In this document: piece after piece, positions 36,431 to 45,634 of the stretch
Layout: each line of letters starts with the position of its first letter
Numbering within the stretch: the first letter of the stretch is position 1
Source: Streptomyces griseorubiginosus
GTDB lineage: Bacteria > Actinomycetota > Actinomycetes > Streptomycetales > Streptomycetaceae
Length of the DNA stretch: 64,000 bases
Assembly: GCF_001514195.1 (NCBI RefSeq)
Contig: NZ_KQ948737.1
Coordinates: 886,012 to 950,011, forward strand
Reading direction: 5' to 3'
Made by a program: the position numbers and the translations under genes
The notes under the pieces: generated by a model
Database searches by the model: none
Told to the model about the DNA's origin: nothing
What the model saw: the letters and a program-made list of their open reading frames with translations, nothing else

Positions 36431-36466
36431 GTCGGGCTCCGCTCCTCGATCTTCCGGCGCCCACTC

Positions 36467-36509
36467 TATGACCGCCGTCATAATCCCGACTACTATGACG
36501 GCGGTCATA
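36467..36509. promoter_or_regulatory. Twin TetR operators in the divergent promoter
   Basis: TATGAC-CGCC-GTCATA (36467-36482) and its exact reverse complement TATGAC-GGCG-GTCATA (36494-36509) lie 27 bases apart centre to centre between the tetR and dehydrogenase starts. This is typical of an autoregulated TetR pair. Confidence 0.75.
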
Positions 36510-36532
36510 GTCGACGGAGGCGGTGGAGCGTC

Positions 36533-37417
36533 ATGGCGTACGTGGGTTTCGTCGGGCTGGGTGTCATGGGGCAGCCCATGGCCCTCAATCTCGCGCGTGC
36601 GGGAACGCCGCTGGTCGTCTGGAACCGGTCCCCGGCCAGGTGCGCACCCCTGCGCGCCGCGGGCGCCGAGGTCGCGGCGAGCGCGGCCGAGGTCTTCGAG
36701 CGGGCCGGCACGGTGTTCCTCATGCTGGCCGACGAGACCGCCGTCGACGCGGTCCTGGGACGCGGCACCCCCGACTTCCCGGTCCGCGTGTCCGGCCGGA
36801 CCGTCGTCCACATGGGGACGACCTCGGCGGAGTACTCGGCCGGCCTCCAGGACGACGTTCGGGCCGCCGGCGGGCGGTACGTCGAGGCGCCGGTGTCCGG
36901 TTCCCGGGTGCCGGCCGAGCGGGGCGAGCTGGTGGCGATGCTGGCGGGTGACGACGACGCCGTGGCGGCCGTACGACCCCTGCTGTCCCCCATGTGCCGG
37001 GAGGCGTTCGACTGCGGTCCCGTCCCGGACGCGCTGCTGACCAAGTTCTCGGTGAACCTGTTCCTGATCACTCTGGTCACCGGTCTGACCGAGGCGTTCC
37101 ACTTCGCCGCCCGGCAGGGACTCGACCCGGGGCTGCTCCGGGACGTCCTGGACGCGGGTCCGATGGCCAGCTCCGTGTCCCGGATGAAGACCCCCAAGCT
37201 GCTGGCCCGCGACTTCGCGGTCCAGGCCGGAGCCGCGGACGTCCTCAAGAACAACCGCCTGATCGCCGAGGCGGCCCGTAAGACCGGTGTCGCCTCCCCG
37301 CTCCTGGACGTCTGCCACGCCCTGTTCGGCGAGACCGTGGAACAGGGCCACGGCGACGAGGACATGGTCGCGGTCCTGCACGCCCTGGAGACGCGCACCG
37401 CCGAAGTGGCGCCTTAG
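36533..37417 (+). CDS. 3-hydroxyisobutyrate dehydrogenase-like NAD(P) oxidoreductase
   Basis: A 294-residue beta-hydroxyacid dehydrogenase. The Rossmann motif is GFVGLGVMGQPMALNLARAG. The substrate loop is VEAPVSGSRVPAERGEL, and the catalytic lysine is in LLTKFSVNLFLITLVTGLTEAF (the usual GxxxKxxxN region). The family oxidises 3-hydroxyacids or reduces succinic/glyoxylic semialdehydes; the substrate is not clear here. ATG 36533 is behind GGAGG...GGAG. It is controlled by the divergent TetR regulator through the two operators. Confidence 0.87.
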   Translation: MAYVGFVGLGVMGQPMALNLARAGTPLVVWNRSPARCAPLRAAGAEVAASAAEVFERAGTVFLMLADETAVDAVLGRGTPDFPVRVSGRTVVHMGTTSAEYSAGLQDDVRAAGGRYVEAPVSGSRVPAERGELVAMLAGDDDAVAAVRPLLSPMCREAFDCGPVPDALLTKFSVNLFLITLVTGLTEAFHFAARQGLDPGLLRDVLDAGPMASSVSRMKTPKLLARDFAVQAGAADVLKNNRLIAEAARKTGVASPLLDVCHALFGETVEQGHGDEDMVAVLHALETRTAEVAP

Positions 37418-37560
37418 GGCCGGGTCAGGGCGTGAGCGCTGTTTCGCGGCGCCTCGCTCTACGTAGCGGATTCCGTGTTTTCCCCGATGGATCCGTGGCC
37501 GTGCCTTGCGAGGGTGGGGCCTTCGTCAGCCGCGAGCAGGCGGCGCCGAGGGGAGAGAAC

Positions 37561-38211
37561 ATGGGGACGTCCGGCCACGGGATGCGGGCGGCGCGATGGG
37601 GCGCGGGCACGCTGGTCGTTCTCGCCGCACTGGCCGGGTGCAGCAGCGGGGACGGGAAGCCGTCCGCCCACGCCGGAGCCTCCTCGGCGGCTGCCGAAGC
37701 GACGAAGGGACCGGGCGACTACCGTCCGCCGACGGCCCTGTGCCCGAAGATCGACTTCGGGCCGCTGACCGCGGCCGTCGCGCCCACGGCCGGTGCGCCG
37801 AAGGGGCAGCTGACCGGCTCCGATCCGTCGACGGCCGCCGGCGCCGCCTGCCTCCAGGCTTTCAGGACGACCGGGACGAAGGCTGACGGCCGTTCGACCG
37901 TCTACTGCAGCGCCTGGAAGGACGTCCCCATCGCGATCAAGCAGTACGCGTACCGACTGTCCTCGGCCCCGAAGGAAGCTCAGGGCGCGGTGGTGAAGGA
38001 GTCGGGCCTCGGCGGGGAGGCCTTCCGGTACCGGAACGTCAAGGACGCCGCACCGTTCGCCGACGACCTGCGACTGGTGGTGCGGGACAGCAACATGGAA
38101 TGCGAGGTCCAGGTCCAGAGCCTGAAGCCCTTGACGGACCAGCAGGTCAAGGCGGCCTGGCCGGCCATGGCGGTCACCGTCCGGACGCTGCTGCCCAAGC
38201 TGCGCTCCTGA
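37561..38211 (+). CDS. Lipoprotein of DUF3558 type
   Basis: A 216-residue exported lipoprotein with lipobox LAALAGC at about residues 22-28, a low-complexity Ala/Ser linker, then a compact domain with paired cysteines (LCPKIDF, AACLQAF, VYCSAW, MECEVQV). It is like the DUF3558 lipoproteins common in Streptomyces, whose function is unknown. ATG 37561 follows GGGGAGAG. A CTACGTAG palindrome at 37459-37466 lies upstream. Confidence 0.75.
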   Translation: MGTSGHGMRAARWGAGTLVVLAALAGCSSGDGKPSAHAGASSAAAEATKGPGDYRPPTALCPKIDFGPLTAAVAPTAGAPKGQLTGSDPSTAAGAACLQAFRTTGTKADGRSTVYCSAWKDVPIAIKQYAYRLSSAPKEAQGAVVKESGLGGEAFRYRNVKDAAPFADDLRLVVRDSNMECEVQVQSLKPLTDQQVKAAWPAMAVTVRTLLPKLRS

Positions 38212-38247
38212 CCCGCCCGGGCCGGGAGCCGGGACCGGAGCGGCCGG

Positions 38248-41202
38248 TCAGACGGGCGGCCGGTGGACCACCGCGCCCAGCGCGCGCGGCAGGGCCGCGC
38301 GGGAGGGGATGTCGAGCTTGCGGTAGATGCGGCCGAGGTGGGCTTCGACCGTCCTGGAGCTGACGAAGAGTTCCTCCGCTATCTCCTTGGTGCGCTTGCC
38401 TCCCGCCGCCAGTTCCGCGATCTCCCGCTCCCGCTCGGTGAGAAGGGCCACCGTCGCCCGGACATTCGCCTCCTGCATCGTCTCGACCGAGGAACCGGCG
38501 GTGGCGCAGGACGCGGTCAGGAGGGTTCTGATCCTCGCCGCCTCCTCGATGACCCGCTGTGCTCCGCAGGACCGGGCGGCCTTTCCCGCCGTGTCGAGCC
38601 ACTCCAGCGCCTGTTGCATACCGTGGGCCGCGTGGACGGAGGGCGCGCCGGTCACCAGGGTCCAGGCGTGTTCCAGGGGTAGGCCCGCACGGCGGAACGA
38701 CTCCGCGACTTCGAAGAACAGCTCCGCCGCCGGAGCGTGCTCCCCTTCGGCCGCGTGGAGCTCGGCCCGGGCCCTGCGCACGTGGTGCAGTTGCAGCGGC
38801 AGCCCCAGCTGTGCGGCCGCGGCCTCCCCCGCTTCGACCCAGTCCCGGGCGGCGTCGATGTCTTTGCATCGCAGGGCCGCGACGCCGGCGAGGGCCAGGA
38901 GGGAAGGCTGCCAGGCACGCACGAGCAGCTCCAGCCGGGGGCCGCCCTCCTCGACGAGGGTGCGCAGACAGCCTTCCGGGTCCCCGCCGAGGAACTGGGC
39001 CTGGGCGCGCAGGCCCACGGCCACGGCTGCCCGCCACCCCCGCTTGGCCACGGCGAGGGAGTACCCCTCGTCGGCGAGTTCGAGGAGCCTGTCGGTGTCC
39101 CGCCGCGAACGTGTCCAGAGCAGTCCGGTGGCCCGCAGGATCATGGCGATGCCGGCGGCTTCGTCGACCCCGCTCGTCCTGGCGAGCAGACGGGCCTCCT
39201 CGGCACGGCGGCACATTGTCTCCAGACGCCCCGTCAGCTGGTCGAGGTGGCACAGCGCCACCAGCTGGTTGACCCGGATCAGGCGCCGGGTGGCACCGGT
39301 GGTCGCCTGAAGACCTCGTTCCAGATGCCGGTAGGCGTCATGGAGCCGCTCCTGGAACAACTCCGCGCAGCCGAGCATCGCCAGGACGTCGGGCAGGGTG
39401 ACGGCCTCGGTGTCCGGCAGGGCGTCCACGATCCGTGCGCACGCGGTGACCTCTGCGACGGCCTGCGGCAGCAGCCCGAGCTGGGTGTCGCCGAGGGCGG
39501 CGAGAGCACGCAGGTAGGGCACCACCGGGTCGACGGTCCCGGCGGCCTCCACCGCTTCTCGGACCACGTCACGTGCCTCGCCGTAAGCGCCCCGGAACAG
39601 CTGCACCCGCCCGTACGCGGTGATCAGTTCGGCCGCCGACGGCGGGAGCGGAACCGGCAGCGGGCGGGGCACGAGGTCGAGCGCTGTGCGGACCACTGCC
39701 TCGGCCTCCTGGTGACGGCCCAGCAGCCGCTCCAGTTCTCCGCAGACCGCGTAGGCCCTCAGCAGCAGGTCCTCGGAGAGGTCCGCCCGGTGCCGGAGCA
39801 GCTCGTGCACCAGGGAGCGGGCCTCCTGGAGTCGACCCACGGCACTGAGGGCCTGGCACTGGTCGAGCACGAGCAGGGTCCGGGGAGCGTCGATCTGCTC
39901 TCCGGCGGGCAGGTGGTCCAGCGCCAGGCGCAGCCAACGGGCCGCGGTGGCCGGGGACTTGGCCATCATCTCCGCCGCACCGTCGACCAGCACCTGCCGG
40001 GCCTCGGCACTGCCCGCGCCCACCAGGTGCTCAGCCTGCCGGGCCCGTAGGAGCGCCGGCGCCCGTCGAGCGGTGAGCAGGTCCATGGCCCGCCCGTGCG
40101 CCTCGACGCGCAGGGCCGGCGAAGCGTGTGCCAGGGCGACGTGGGCGAGTACCGGATGCCGGAAGGCGTAGCCGCCGCCCCAGGGGAGCGGCCGTATCAG
40201 GTCGACGTCGACGAGCTCGGTGAGGGCTGCGAGGGTCCGGTCCAGACCGAGGCCGGACACCTCGGCGACGTCCCCCGGCAGGAAGGGATCACCCAGAACG
40301 GCGGCGACCTGGACCGAGCGCGCGGCGTCGGCGGTGAGGGCGTCCAGCTCGGTGACGACGGGGACGGCGGCCCGGAGCATGCCGTCGCGGTCGGGACCGG
40401 CACTGAGCGGCCACTCGTCCGGGTCCCACCGCGCCGCGAGCAGGATGCGCAGCATCCGGGGGTTGCCGCCGGAAGCGGCGTGCAGCTGCTCGACGTACGT
40501 GCCGTGGCCCACGGGCGCGTCCTGGGTGCGCCACTCGGTGCAGGGGCGGTCGGGCGCCGGGCGGGAGACGGCATACGGGGAGAGGGCGTCGGTGTGCCGG
40601 CCGTCCTGGCCGAGGACATCGGATATCGCCCGGACGTCCAGGGCGGAGAGGCTCATGCGGACGACCGAGCCGGTCTCCACCCCGTGTTCGAGTGCTTCTC
40701 GCAGCAACGGGCCGGACTGGCGCGGACGGTGCGCCAGCGCCAGCACGAACGGGCCGGGCGGGGGTGTCCTCACCAGCTGGGCGATCCGTGTCGCGGAGTG
40801 CTCGTCGCACAGGTGCACGTTGTCGAGGACGAGGACGCCGCCGCGCCGCGCCGCCCAACGCCCCAGCAGGCCCCGCAGCTCGGCTTCGGCCCCGGCGGCG
40901 GGCTCCCGCGCCGTCGAGCGATCCGTCTCCTCCAGACCTTCCAGGATCTCGGTGATGAGCTGGCCGGGCCGTGTCGCACCGCGCGCGGCGTGGGCTCGCG
41001 CCACCACGGCCCCTGCCTCGGCGGCCCACTCGGCGAGCAGACCGAGCACGGTGGTCTTCCCGATCCCCGGCTCTCCGGCGACCTCCAGAACCACTCCCCG
41101 ACCGTCGGCCAGATCCCTGACCACCGTGGAGAGACACTCGGTCTGCGTCTGTCTGCCGACGAGAACGGCACCGTTCCCCCTGGCCTGATCCTTGGGGGGC
41201 AA
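38248..41202 (-). CDS. LAL-type LuxR-family regulator with AAA ATPase domain
   Basis: A 984-residue large ATP-binding LuxR regulator. The N-terminal part carries Walker A GEPGIGKTTVL and Walker B VLVLDNVHLCDEHSA. A roughly 500-residue middle part is TPR-like and helical. The C terminus is a LuxR HTH (LLTEREREIAELAAGGKRTKEIAEELFVSSRTVEAHLGRIYRKL). LAL regulators switch on sugar or antibiotic pathways on binding an inducer such as a sugar. TTG 41202 is the best start, as AAGGAGG is six bases upstream; the frame stays open to a GTG at 41244. Targets are unknown. It is divergent from a 60-residue membrane protein. Confidence 0.9.
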   Translation of the reverse strand: MPPKDQARGNGAVLVGRQTQTECLSTVVRDLADGRGVVLEVAGEPGIGKTTVLGLLAEWAAEAGAVVARAHAARGATRPGQLITEILEGLEETDRSTAREPAAGAEAELRGLLGRWAARRGGVLVLDNVHLCDEHSATRIAQLVRTPPPGPFVLALAHRPRQSGPLLREALEHGVETGSVVRMSLSALDVRAISDVLGQDGRHTDALSPYAVSRPAPDRPCTEWRTQDAPVGHGTYVEQLHAASGGNPRMLRILLAARWDPDEWPLSAGPDRDGMLRAAVPVVTELDALTADAARSVQVAAVLGDPFLPGDVAEVSGLGLDRTLAALTELVDVDLIRPLPWGGGYAFRHPVLAHVALAHASPALRVEAHGRAMDLLTARRAPALLRARQAEHLVGAGSAEARQVLVDGAAEMMAKSPATAARWLRLALDHLPAGEQIDAPRTLLVLDQCQALSAVGRLQEARSLVHELLRHRADLSEDLLLRAYAVCGELERLLGRHQEAEAVVRTALDLVPRPLPVPLPPSAAELITAYGRVQLFRGAYGEARDVVREAVEAAGTVDPVVPYLRALAALGDTQLGLLPQAVAEVTACARIVDALPDTEAVTLPDVLAMLGCAELFQERLHDAYRHLERGLQATTGATRRLIRVNQLVALCHLDQLTGRLETMCRRAEEARLLARTSGVDEAAGIAMILRATGLLWTRSRRDTDRLLELADEGYSLAVAKRGWRAAVAVGLRAQAQFLGGDPEGCLRTLVEEGGPRLELLVRAWQPSLLALAGVAALRCKDIDAARDWVEAGEAAAAQLGLPLQLHHVRRARAELHAAEGEHAPAAELFFEVAESFRRAGLPLEHAWTLVTGAPSVHAAHGMQQALEWLDTAGKAARSCGAQRVIEEAARIRTLLTASCATAGSSVETMQEANVRATVALLTEREREIAELAAGGKRTKEIAEELFVSSRTVEAHLGRIYRKLDIPSRAALPRALGAVVHRPPV

Positions 41203-41359
41203 GTGGCTCCTCCTTCGCACGGACGTGCACACGAACGAGCACACCGTCTGTTACCAGTCAATTCGGATACTAGGTCATCCCGTTGGCCGGCCACATGGCC
41301 TGAACGGCGCCTTGCGAGACGGCCAAGGGCGGGGGCCGGTGAACCTAGGTACGCGATTA

Positions 41360-41371
41360 CGTAGTTCTACG
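41360..41371. promoter_or_regulatory. Palindrome upstream of the small membrane protein
   Basis: CGTAG-TT-CTACG is a perfect palindrome within the 236-bp divergent region between the LAL regulator and the 60-residue membrane protein. Nothing else is seen in this gap. Confidence 0.3.
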
Positions 41372-41438
41372 AACGCCTCCGGAAGGGAGGGTTGGAAGAC
41401 TCGCACCAAAGCCCGGCTGAACAGGGGAGAGTGCTCCG

Positions 41439-41621
41439 TTGGTTTCCAAGATCCGTGTCCTGGTGGGCATGTTGGTCCTCCTCGCGCTGGCGATCGCCTC
41501 CATCGCCCTGCTCGCATCCGTGAAAGCCGCTCCCCTCTGGTTCACGATCGTCCCTCTCGGCATCCTCTTCATCGGCGCCTCGGTCGGCCGGTCGGCCGGA
41601 TGGTTCGACAAGAAGGGGTGA
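41439..41621 (+). CDS. Small two-helix membrane protein
   Basis: A 60-residue protein with two hydrophobic segments (VLVGMLVLLALAIASIALLA and LWFTIVPLGILFIGASV) and a basic C terminus. It starts at TTG 41439, with GGGGAGAG nine bases upstream. Function unknown. Confidence 0.6.
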   Translation: MVSKIRVLVGMLVLLALAIASIALLASVKAAPLWFTIVPLGILFIGASVGRSAGWFDKKG

Positions 41622-41653
41622 CCGGGCCGGTGGCTCGCAGGGACCTCGGGCGG

Positions 41654-42868
41654 TCAGCGTGGCACGGCCTCGACGACGCTGATCCGGTGGACCTTGCGGT
41701 GACGCGGACTGCAATGCACGTCGACGACGTCGCCCACCCGGAACCGGTCCGCGAGCTCCTGGTTCTTGCGGCCCGAGAACATCGGCCGGCTCCACCGGTG
41801 GACCTCGAAGGACCAGGCCTGGTGTGAGGCGGGGTCCTCGATCGCGCAGCAGTAGTGCGTGATGTCGGTCAGAGGGTCGTCGTAGTGGGTGTCGTAGTCC
41901 CAGCGGGAGATGACGACACCGCGAAAGCTCAACTCGGCGGGGACGGCCAGGACTCGGCGCCGGGCCGGCAGCAGCAGGACCCAGAGCAGGCCACCGACCA
42001 GAACCGTGGCCGCCACGAGTGCCCCACCGTAGGGGATGTGCCTGGTCAGGGTGGCGATCAGCGTGGTCGTGGCGACGGCGCAGACGGCCACGACAAGCAT
42101 GACGAGCTGCCACGTGTGGCCCCAGCGCGGCGGATCCAGGGGCGCGGTGTCCACGACATGCCAGGACCTGCCGTACGAGGACCAGATGAGGCGCGACTCC
42201 CGTACGGGCAGCGCCGACTCGGGACCGTCCGCTCCCACCTGCCGTTTCGGCAGCCGGTGCGCTGCCACGTCGGTGCGGTTCCGCACCTCCCGTGCGGCCT
42301 GTCGACCGGCGGCCGTCAGCCGGGGGCCGGACCGGACCCGGAACGGGGGCCGCTGCACCGCGACCACCGCACTCAGCGGCAGGACGACGAGGACCACCGC
42401 ACCTGCCCAGGGCGGGCACCACGGCAGGACGGCGTACAGGGACCCGAACCAGGCCACGAGCACGATGGTCCGCAACAGCAGGGTCAGGTAGGTGTTGCGT
42501 GCCGGCCGTATCAGGTTCAGGGCCTTGGCCTCTTCGCGGACGCTCTGCTGAAAGCCGCGCCACCACACCCAGAACTCGTCACCGTCGCCCGGTCCGAGAG
42601 CGCCCACGGGGACGCGGTCGACGCCGTTGCGGCAGCGGTGCCGGACGCGTTCGACCAGGAGTTCCTCGAAGGGGCGCAGCGACGCCGGGCCGGCCTTGCC
42701 GGGAACCGGCCGTACGGTCATCGTGCCGTCCGCCTTGTGCTCGGCCTTCAACCGACCAATGCGGGCCATCTCCAGGGCAGTTGTCTCGATGGCCTTCGGC
42801 GTGACCTCGCCGTCCCCCAGAAGCAGGTTCACCACAGCCGCGGGCAACCCCTGGTCCTCCACACGCAT
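41654..42868 (-). CDS. Membrane protein of DUF2207-like type
   Basis: A 404-residue protein. It starts with a winged-helix-like block (LPAAVVNLLLGDGEVTPKAIETTALEMARIGRL), then two pairs of membrane helices (LTLLLRTIVLVAWFGSLYAV with AVVLVVLPLSAVVAV, and LVMLVVAVCAVATTTLI with VAATVLVGGLLWVLLL), and ends with a soluble beta-rich domain. The opening resembles the middle of DUF2207 proteins, so an N-terminal domain may be missing compared with relatives. ATG 42868 is behind GGGGGG. Function unknown. Confidence 0.65.
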   Translation of the reverse strand: MRVEDQGLPAAVVNLLLGDGEVTPKAIETTALEMARIGRLKAEHKADGTMTVRPVPGKAGPASLRPFEELLVERVRHRCRNGVDRVPVGALGPGDGDEFWVWWRGFQQSVREEAKALNLIRPARNTYLTLLLRTIVLVAWFGSLYAVLPWCPPWAGAVVLVVLPLSAVVAVQRPPFRVRSGPRLTAAGRQAAREVRNRTDVAAHRLPKRQVGADGPESALPVRESRLIWSSYGRSWHVVDTAPLDPPRWGHTWQLVMLVVAVCAVATTTLIATLTRHIPYGGALVAATVLVGGLLWVLLLPARRRVLAVPAELSFRGVVISRWDYDTHYDDPLTDITHYCCAIEDPASHQAWSFEVHRWSRPMFSGRKNQELADRFRVGDVVDVHCSPRHRKVHRISVVEAVPR

Positions 42869-43041
42869 CCCCCCTGACTGTGACCGAGAACAGCCCCACG
42901 CACACGTCGGAGCTTCCCCCCGGGTGAGTACACGTACTCATGCGGCGCGGGATACCGGGTGCCACGATGACGGTCACCTGCACGCTGGGCAGACAGGCAG
43001 ACAGCGTCCGGCTTCCGAGACGCCGAAAGGAACGGCAGTTC

Positions 43042-43740
43042 GTGCTCACCACCCTCGCCCGCACCGTGGTCCCCGTCCTCGGCCGGCTGTCCGTGACCAC
43101 CGGTACGGTCGGCGCGATCGCCCCCGGCAGCGTGGTGGCGCCCAACCACACCGCGCTGATCGATCCCGGCGTCGTCCTGACCGCGCTGCGCGGCCTGGGC
43201 ACCGAGCCCGTCGTCCTCGCCGCCGCCGGACTCTGGAGAGTCCCCGTCCTGGGCCGACTCCTCACCAGGGAAGGCCACATACCGGTTCACCGTGGGAGCC
43301 GGCAGGCGGCCGCGGCACTCGATCTCGCGTCCCAGGCACTCGCCGCCGGCCGGGTCGTGGTGATCTACCCGGAGGGCCGCATCCCACGGCGCCCGGACTC
43401 CGCCGACCGCGCCCCCGCATGCCTGCGCACCGGCGTCGCCCGCCTCGCGCTCGCCACCGGCGCCCCGGTCGTCCCGCTCGGGCATGCCGGGGCCCGCCGG
43501 ATCGTCTCCGGCAGCGTGCCGAAGCAGATCGGCGGCCTGCTGACCGCGCCGCTGCGCCGCCCGGCCCTGCACGTCCACGTGGCCGACCCCATCCACCTCA
43601 CCGGCGACCTCCCCGACGCCACGGCGCACCTGCACACCGCCGTCCAGCAGGCCTGGCGGCAGGCGGTCGAGCAGGTGATCTCCCATCGGTCCGGGAGAGG
43701 TGGACGGGCGGGGGCGGGTCGTGGTGGTGACGCGCACTGA
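43042..43740 (+). CDS. 1-acyl-glycerol-3-phosphate acyltransferase (PlsC-like)
   Basis: A 232-residue lysophospholipid acyltransferase family protein. Motif I is NHTALID at about residues 35-41 and motif III is VVIYPEGRI. The GAPVVPLGHAGARR region is motif IV. It transfers an acyl chain to a glycerophosphate or related acceptor. GTG 43042 (VLTTLARTVV) with AAAGGAA upstream is chosen over earlier in-frame starts in a GC-rich extension. The tail is Gly/Arg-rich. Confidence 0.82.
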   Translation: MLTTLARTVVPVLGRLSVTTGTVGAIAPGSVVAPNHTALIDPGVVLTALRGLGTEPVVLAAAGLWRVPVLGRLLTREGHIPVHRGSRQAAAALDLASQALAAGRVVVIYPEGRIPRRPDSADRAPACLRTGVARLALATGAPVVPLGHAGARRIVSGSVPKQIGGLLTAPLRRPALHVHVADPIHLTGDLPDATAHLHTAVQQAWRQAVEQVISHRSGRGGRAGAGRGGDAH

Positions 43741-43808
43741 CGGTCGCAGCTCCGGTCACCGGTCACTCACAGGGGACTGCCAGGGGTCTGCCCCCCTTGC
43801 CCGCTCGC

Positions 43809-44624
43809 TCAGTGCGCGGTCGGAACGTCGCCCGTCACACCCTCCTGTAGCTCGTCCGGGGCCGCCGGACGCAGGTAGCGGATCGCGGGGTGGCCGGAGT
43901 CATGGGTGACCTCGGCTCGGACGCCGTAGACCTGTTCGATGAGGACGGGTGTCAGAACCTCGGCCGGTGTGCCCTCCGCGACCGCGCGGCCCTCGCGCAG
44001 GACAAGCAGCCGGTCGCAGTACATCGCAGCGAGGTTGAGGTCGTGCAGGGCGATCACGGTGGTGACCGGAAGGCTCGCGACGAGCGACAGCAGGTCCAAC
44101 TGGTGCTGGATGTCGAGGTGGTTGGTGGGTTCGTCGAGGAGGAGCTCGCGGGGTTGCTGGGCGAACGCGCGGGCGATCTGGGCGCGTTGGCGTTCGCCGC
44201 CGGAGAGGGTGTGCCAGGACTGGTCGGCCCGGTCGGTCAGACCGGTGCGGGCCAGCGCCTCGGTGACGGCCGCGGCGTCGGCCGCCGTCGGTGGGGTCCA
44301 GGCACGGCGGTGCGGGATGCGGCCCAGGGCGACGACGTCCCGGACGGTCAGTTCGGTCCCGGTGTCGGCGTGCTGCTCGACGGTGGCGATCCGGCGGGCG
44401 GTGGCGCGTCGGCCGACCTCCGGCAGCGGACGTCCGTCGAGGGTCACGACCCCTGCGGTAGGCGCGAGGACACCTGCCAGCAGCTTCAACAAGGTTGATT
44501 TTCCTGAGCCGTTGGGGCCCAGCAGTCCGACGGTCTGACCGGGTCGCAGGGTGAGGGTGACGTCGTCGACCACGAGCCGGTCGGCGAGGCGCCGTACGAC
44601 GCGGTCCGCGTGCAGGCCGGTCAC
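43809..44624 (-). CDS. btuD: Cobalamin ABC transporter ATP-binding protein
   Basis: A 271-residue ABC ATPase of the iron-siderophore/B12 (FecE/BtuD) group. Walker A is GPNGSGKST, the signature is LSGGERQRAQIARAF, and Walker B is ELLLDEPTNHLD, followed by the H-loop ALHDLNLAAMYCDR. GTG 44624 overlaps the permease stop (GTGA). The cobalamin riboswitch upstream of the operon, not the protein alone, argues for B12 or a related corrinoid. Confidence 0.88.
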   Translation of the reverse strand: MTGLHADRVVRRLADRLVVDDVTLTLRPGQTVGLLGPNGSGKSTLLKLLAGVLAPTAGVVTLDGRPLPEVGRRATARRIATVEQHADTGTELTVRDVVALGRIPHRRAWTPPTAADAAAVTEALARTGLTDRADQSWHTLSGGERQRAQIARAFAQQPRELLLDEPTNHLDIQHQLDLLSLVASLPVTTVIALHDLNLAAMYCDRLLVLREGRAVAEGTPAEVLTPVLIEQVYGVRAEVTHDSGHPAIRYLRPAAPDELQEGVTGDVPTAH

Positions 44625-45634
44625 GCCCTTCTCCTTCCGCGGTGGAGCACGGCCACGAACGCGGGCACACCGATGAGGGACGTCACCACGCCCACCGGGA
44701 CCTCCTGGGGGTCGAGGACGGTACGGGCCAGCGTGTCCACCCAGACCAGGAACACGGCGCCCGTGAGCGCGGTGACGGGCAGGAGGCGTGCGTGGCCCGC
44801 GCCGGTGAGGGCACGGGTGGCGTGCGGGAGGACCAGGCCGACGAAGCCGATCGCCCCAGCACAGCTGACCAGGGCAGCGGTGAGCAGTGCGGTCGCGCAG
44901 AGCAGGACCAGGCGGGTACGGGCGACCCGGACCCCGAGTCCGGCGGCGGCCTCGTCACCGAAGGCGAACGCGTCGAGCGTACGGGCGTACCCGAGGCAGA
45001 CGACGAGAACTCCCGCCAGGACGACCGCACAGAGCAGCACCTGTCCCCAGTCGGCGCCGGCGAGCGAGCCGAGCAGCCAGAACAGCACGCCCCGGGTGGT
45101 CTCCGCGTCGGCGGAGGTCAGCACGACGAACGAGGTCAGCGCGGAGAACAACTGCATGGCGGCGACCCCGGACAGCACCACCCGGTCGGTGCTGCCGCCG
45201 AGGGTGTGGCTGAGCAGGAGGACCAGGGCGAAGGAGAGCAGCGCACCGAGGAAGGCGCCCGCCGACAGGGACACCACTCCCCCGCCCACTCCCAGCACGA
45301 CCACGGCGACCGCTCCTGTGGAGGCGCCGGAGGAGACGCCGAGGACGAACGGGTCGGCGAGCGGATTGCGCAGCAGCGACTGCATCACCGCCCCGCAGAC
45401 CGCGAACCCGGCCCCGCACACGGCGGCAAGCAGCGTGCGCGGCATGCGCAGATCCCAGACGATGCCGTCCCGCAGCGGCGCCGACACGCCTTCGCCGACG
45501 CCGAGATGGGCCGCGACGGCGGCCCAGACGTCCCCCGTCGAGATGTCCGCCGGTCCGATCGTCACGGCGACGGCGATCGACGCGAGCAGCGCGGCCAGGC
45601 CCCCGCCGGTCAACAGCAGCGTGCGGAGGCTCAC
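44621..45634 (-). CDS. btuC: Cobalamin ABC transporter permease
   Basis: A 337-residue FecCD/BtuC-family permease with about ten membrane helices. The characteristic blocks DLRMPRTLLAAVCGAGFAVCGAVMQSLLRNPLADPFVLGVSSGAS and CAGAIGFVGLVLPHATRAL are clear. GTG 45634 is in a GTGA overlap with the binding-protein gene. It forms the membrane channel for the B12 importer under riboswitch control. Confidence 0.88.
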   Translation of the reverse strand: MSLRTLLLTGGGLAALLASIAVAVTIGPADISTGDVWAAVAAHLGVGEGVSAPLRDGIVWDLRMPRTLLAAVCGAGFAVCGAVMQSLLRNPLADPFVLGVSSGASTGAVAVVVLGVGGGVVSLSAGAFLGALLSFALVLLLSHTLGGSTDRVVLSGVAAMQLFSALTSFVVLTSADAETTRGVLFWLLGSLAGADWGQVLLCAVVLAGVLVVCLGYARTLDAFAFGDEAAAGLGVRVARTRLVLLCATALLTAALVSCAGAIGFVGLVLPHATRALTGAGHARLLPVTALTGAVFLVWVDTLARTVLDPQEVPVGVVTSLIGVPAFVAVLHRGRRRA

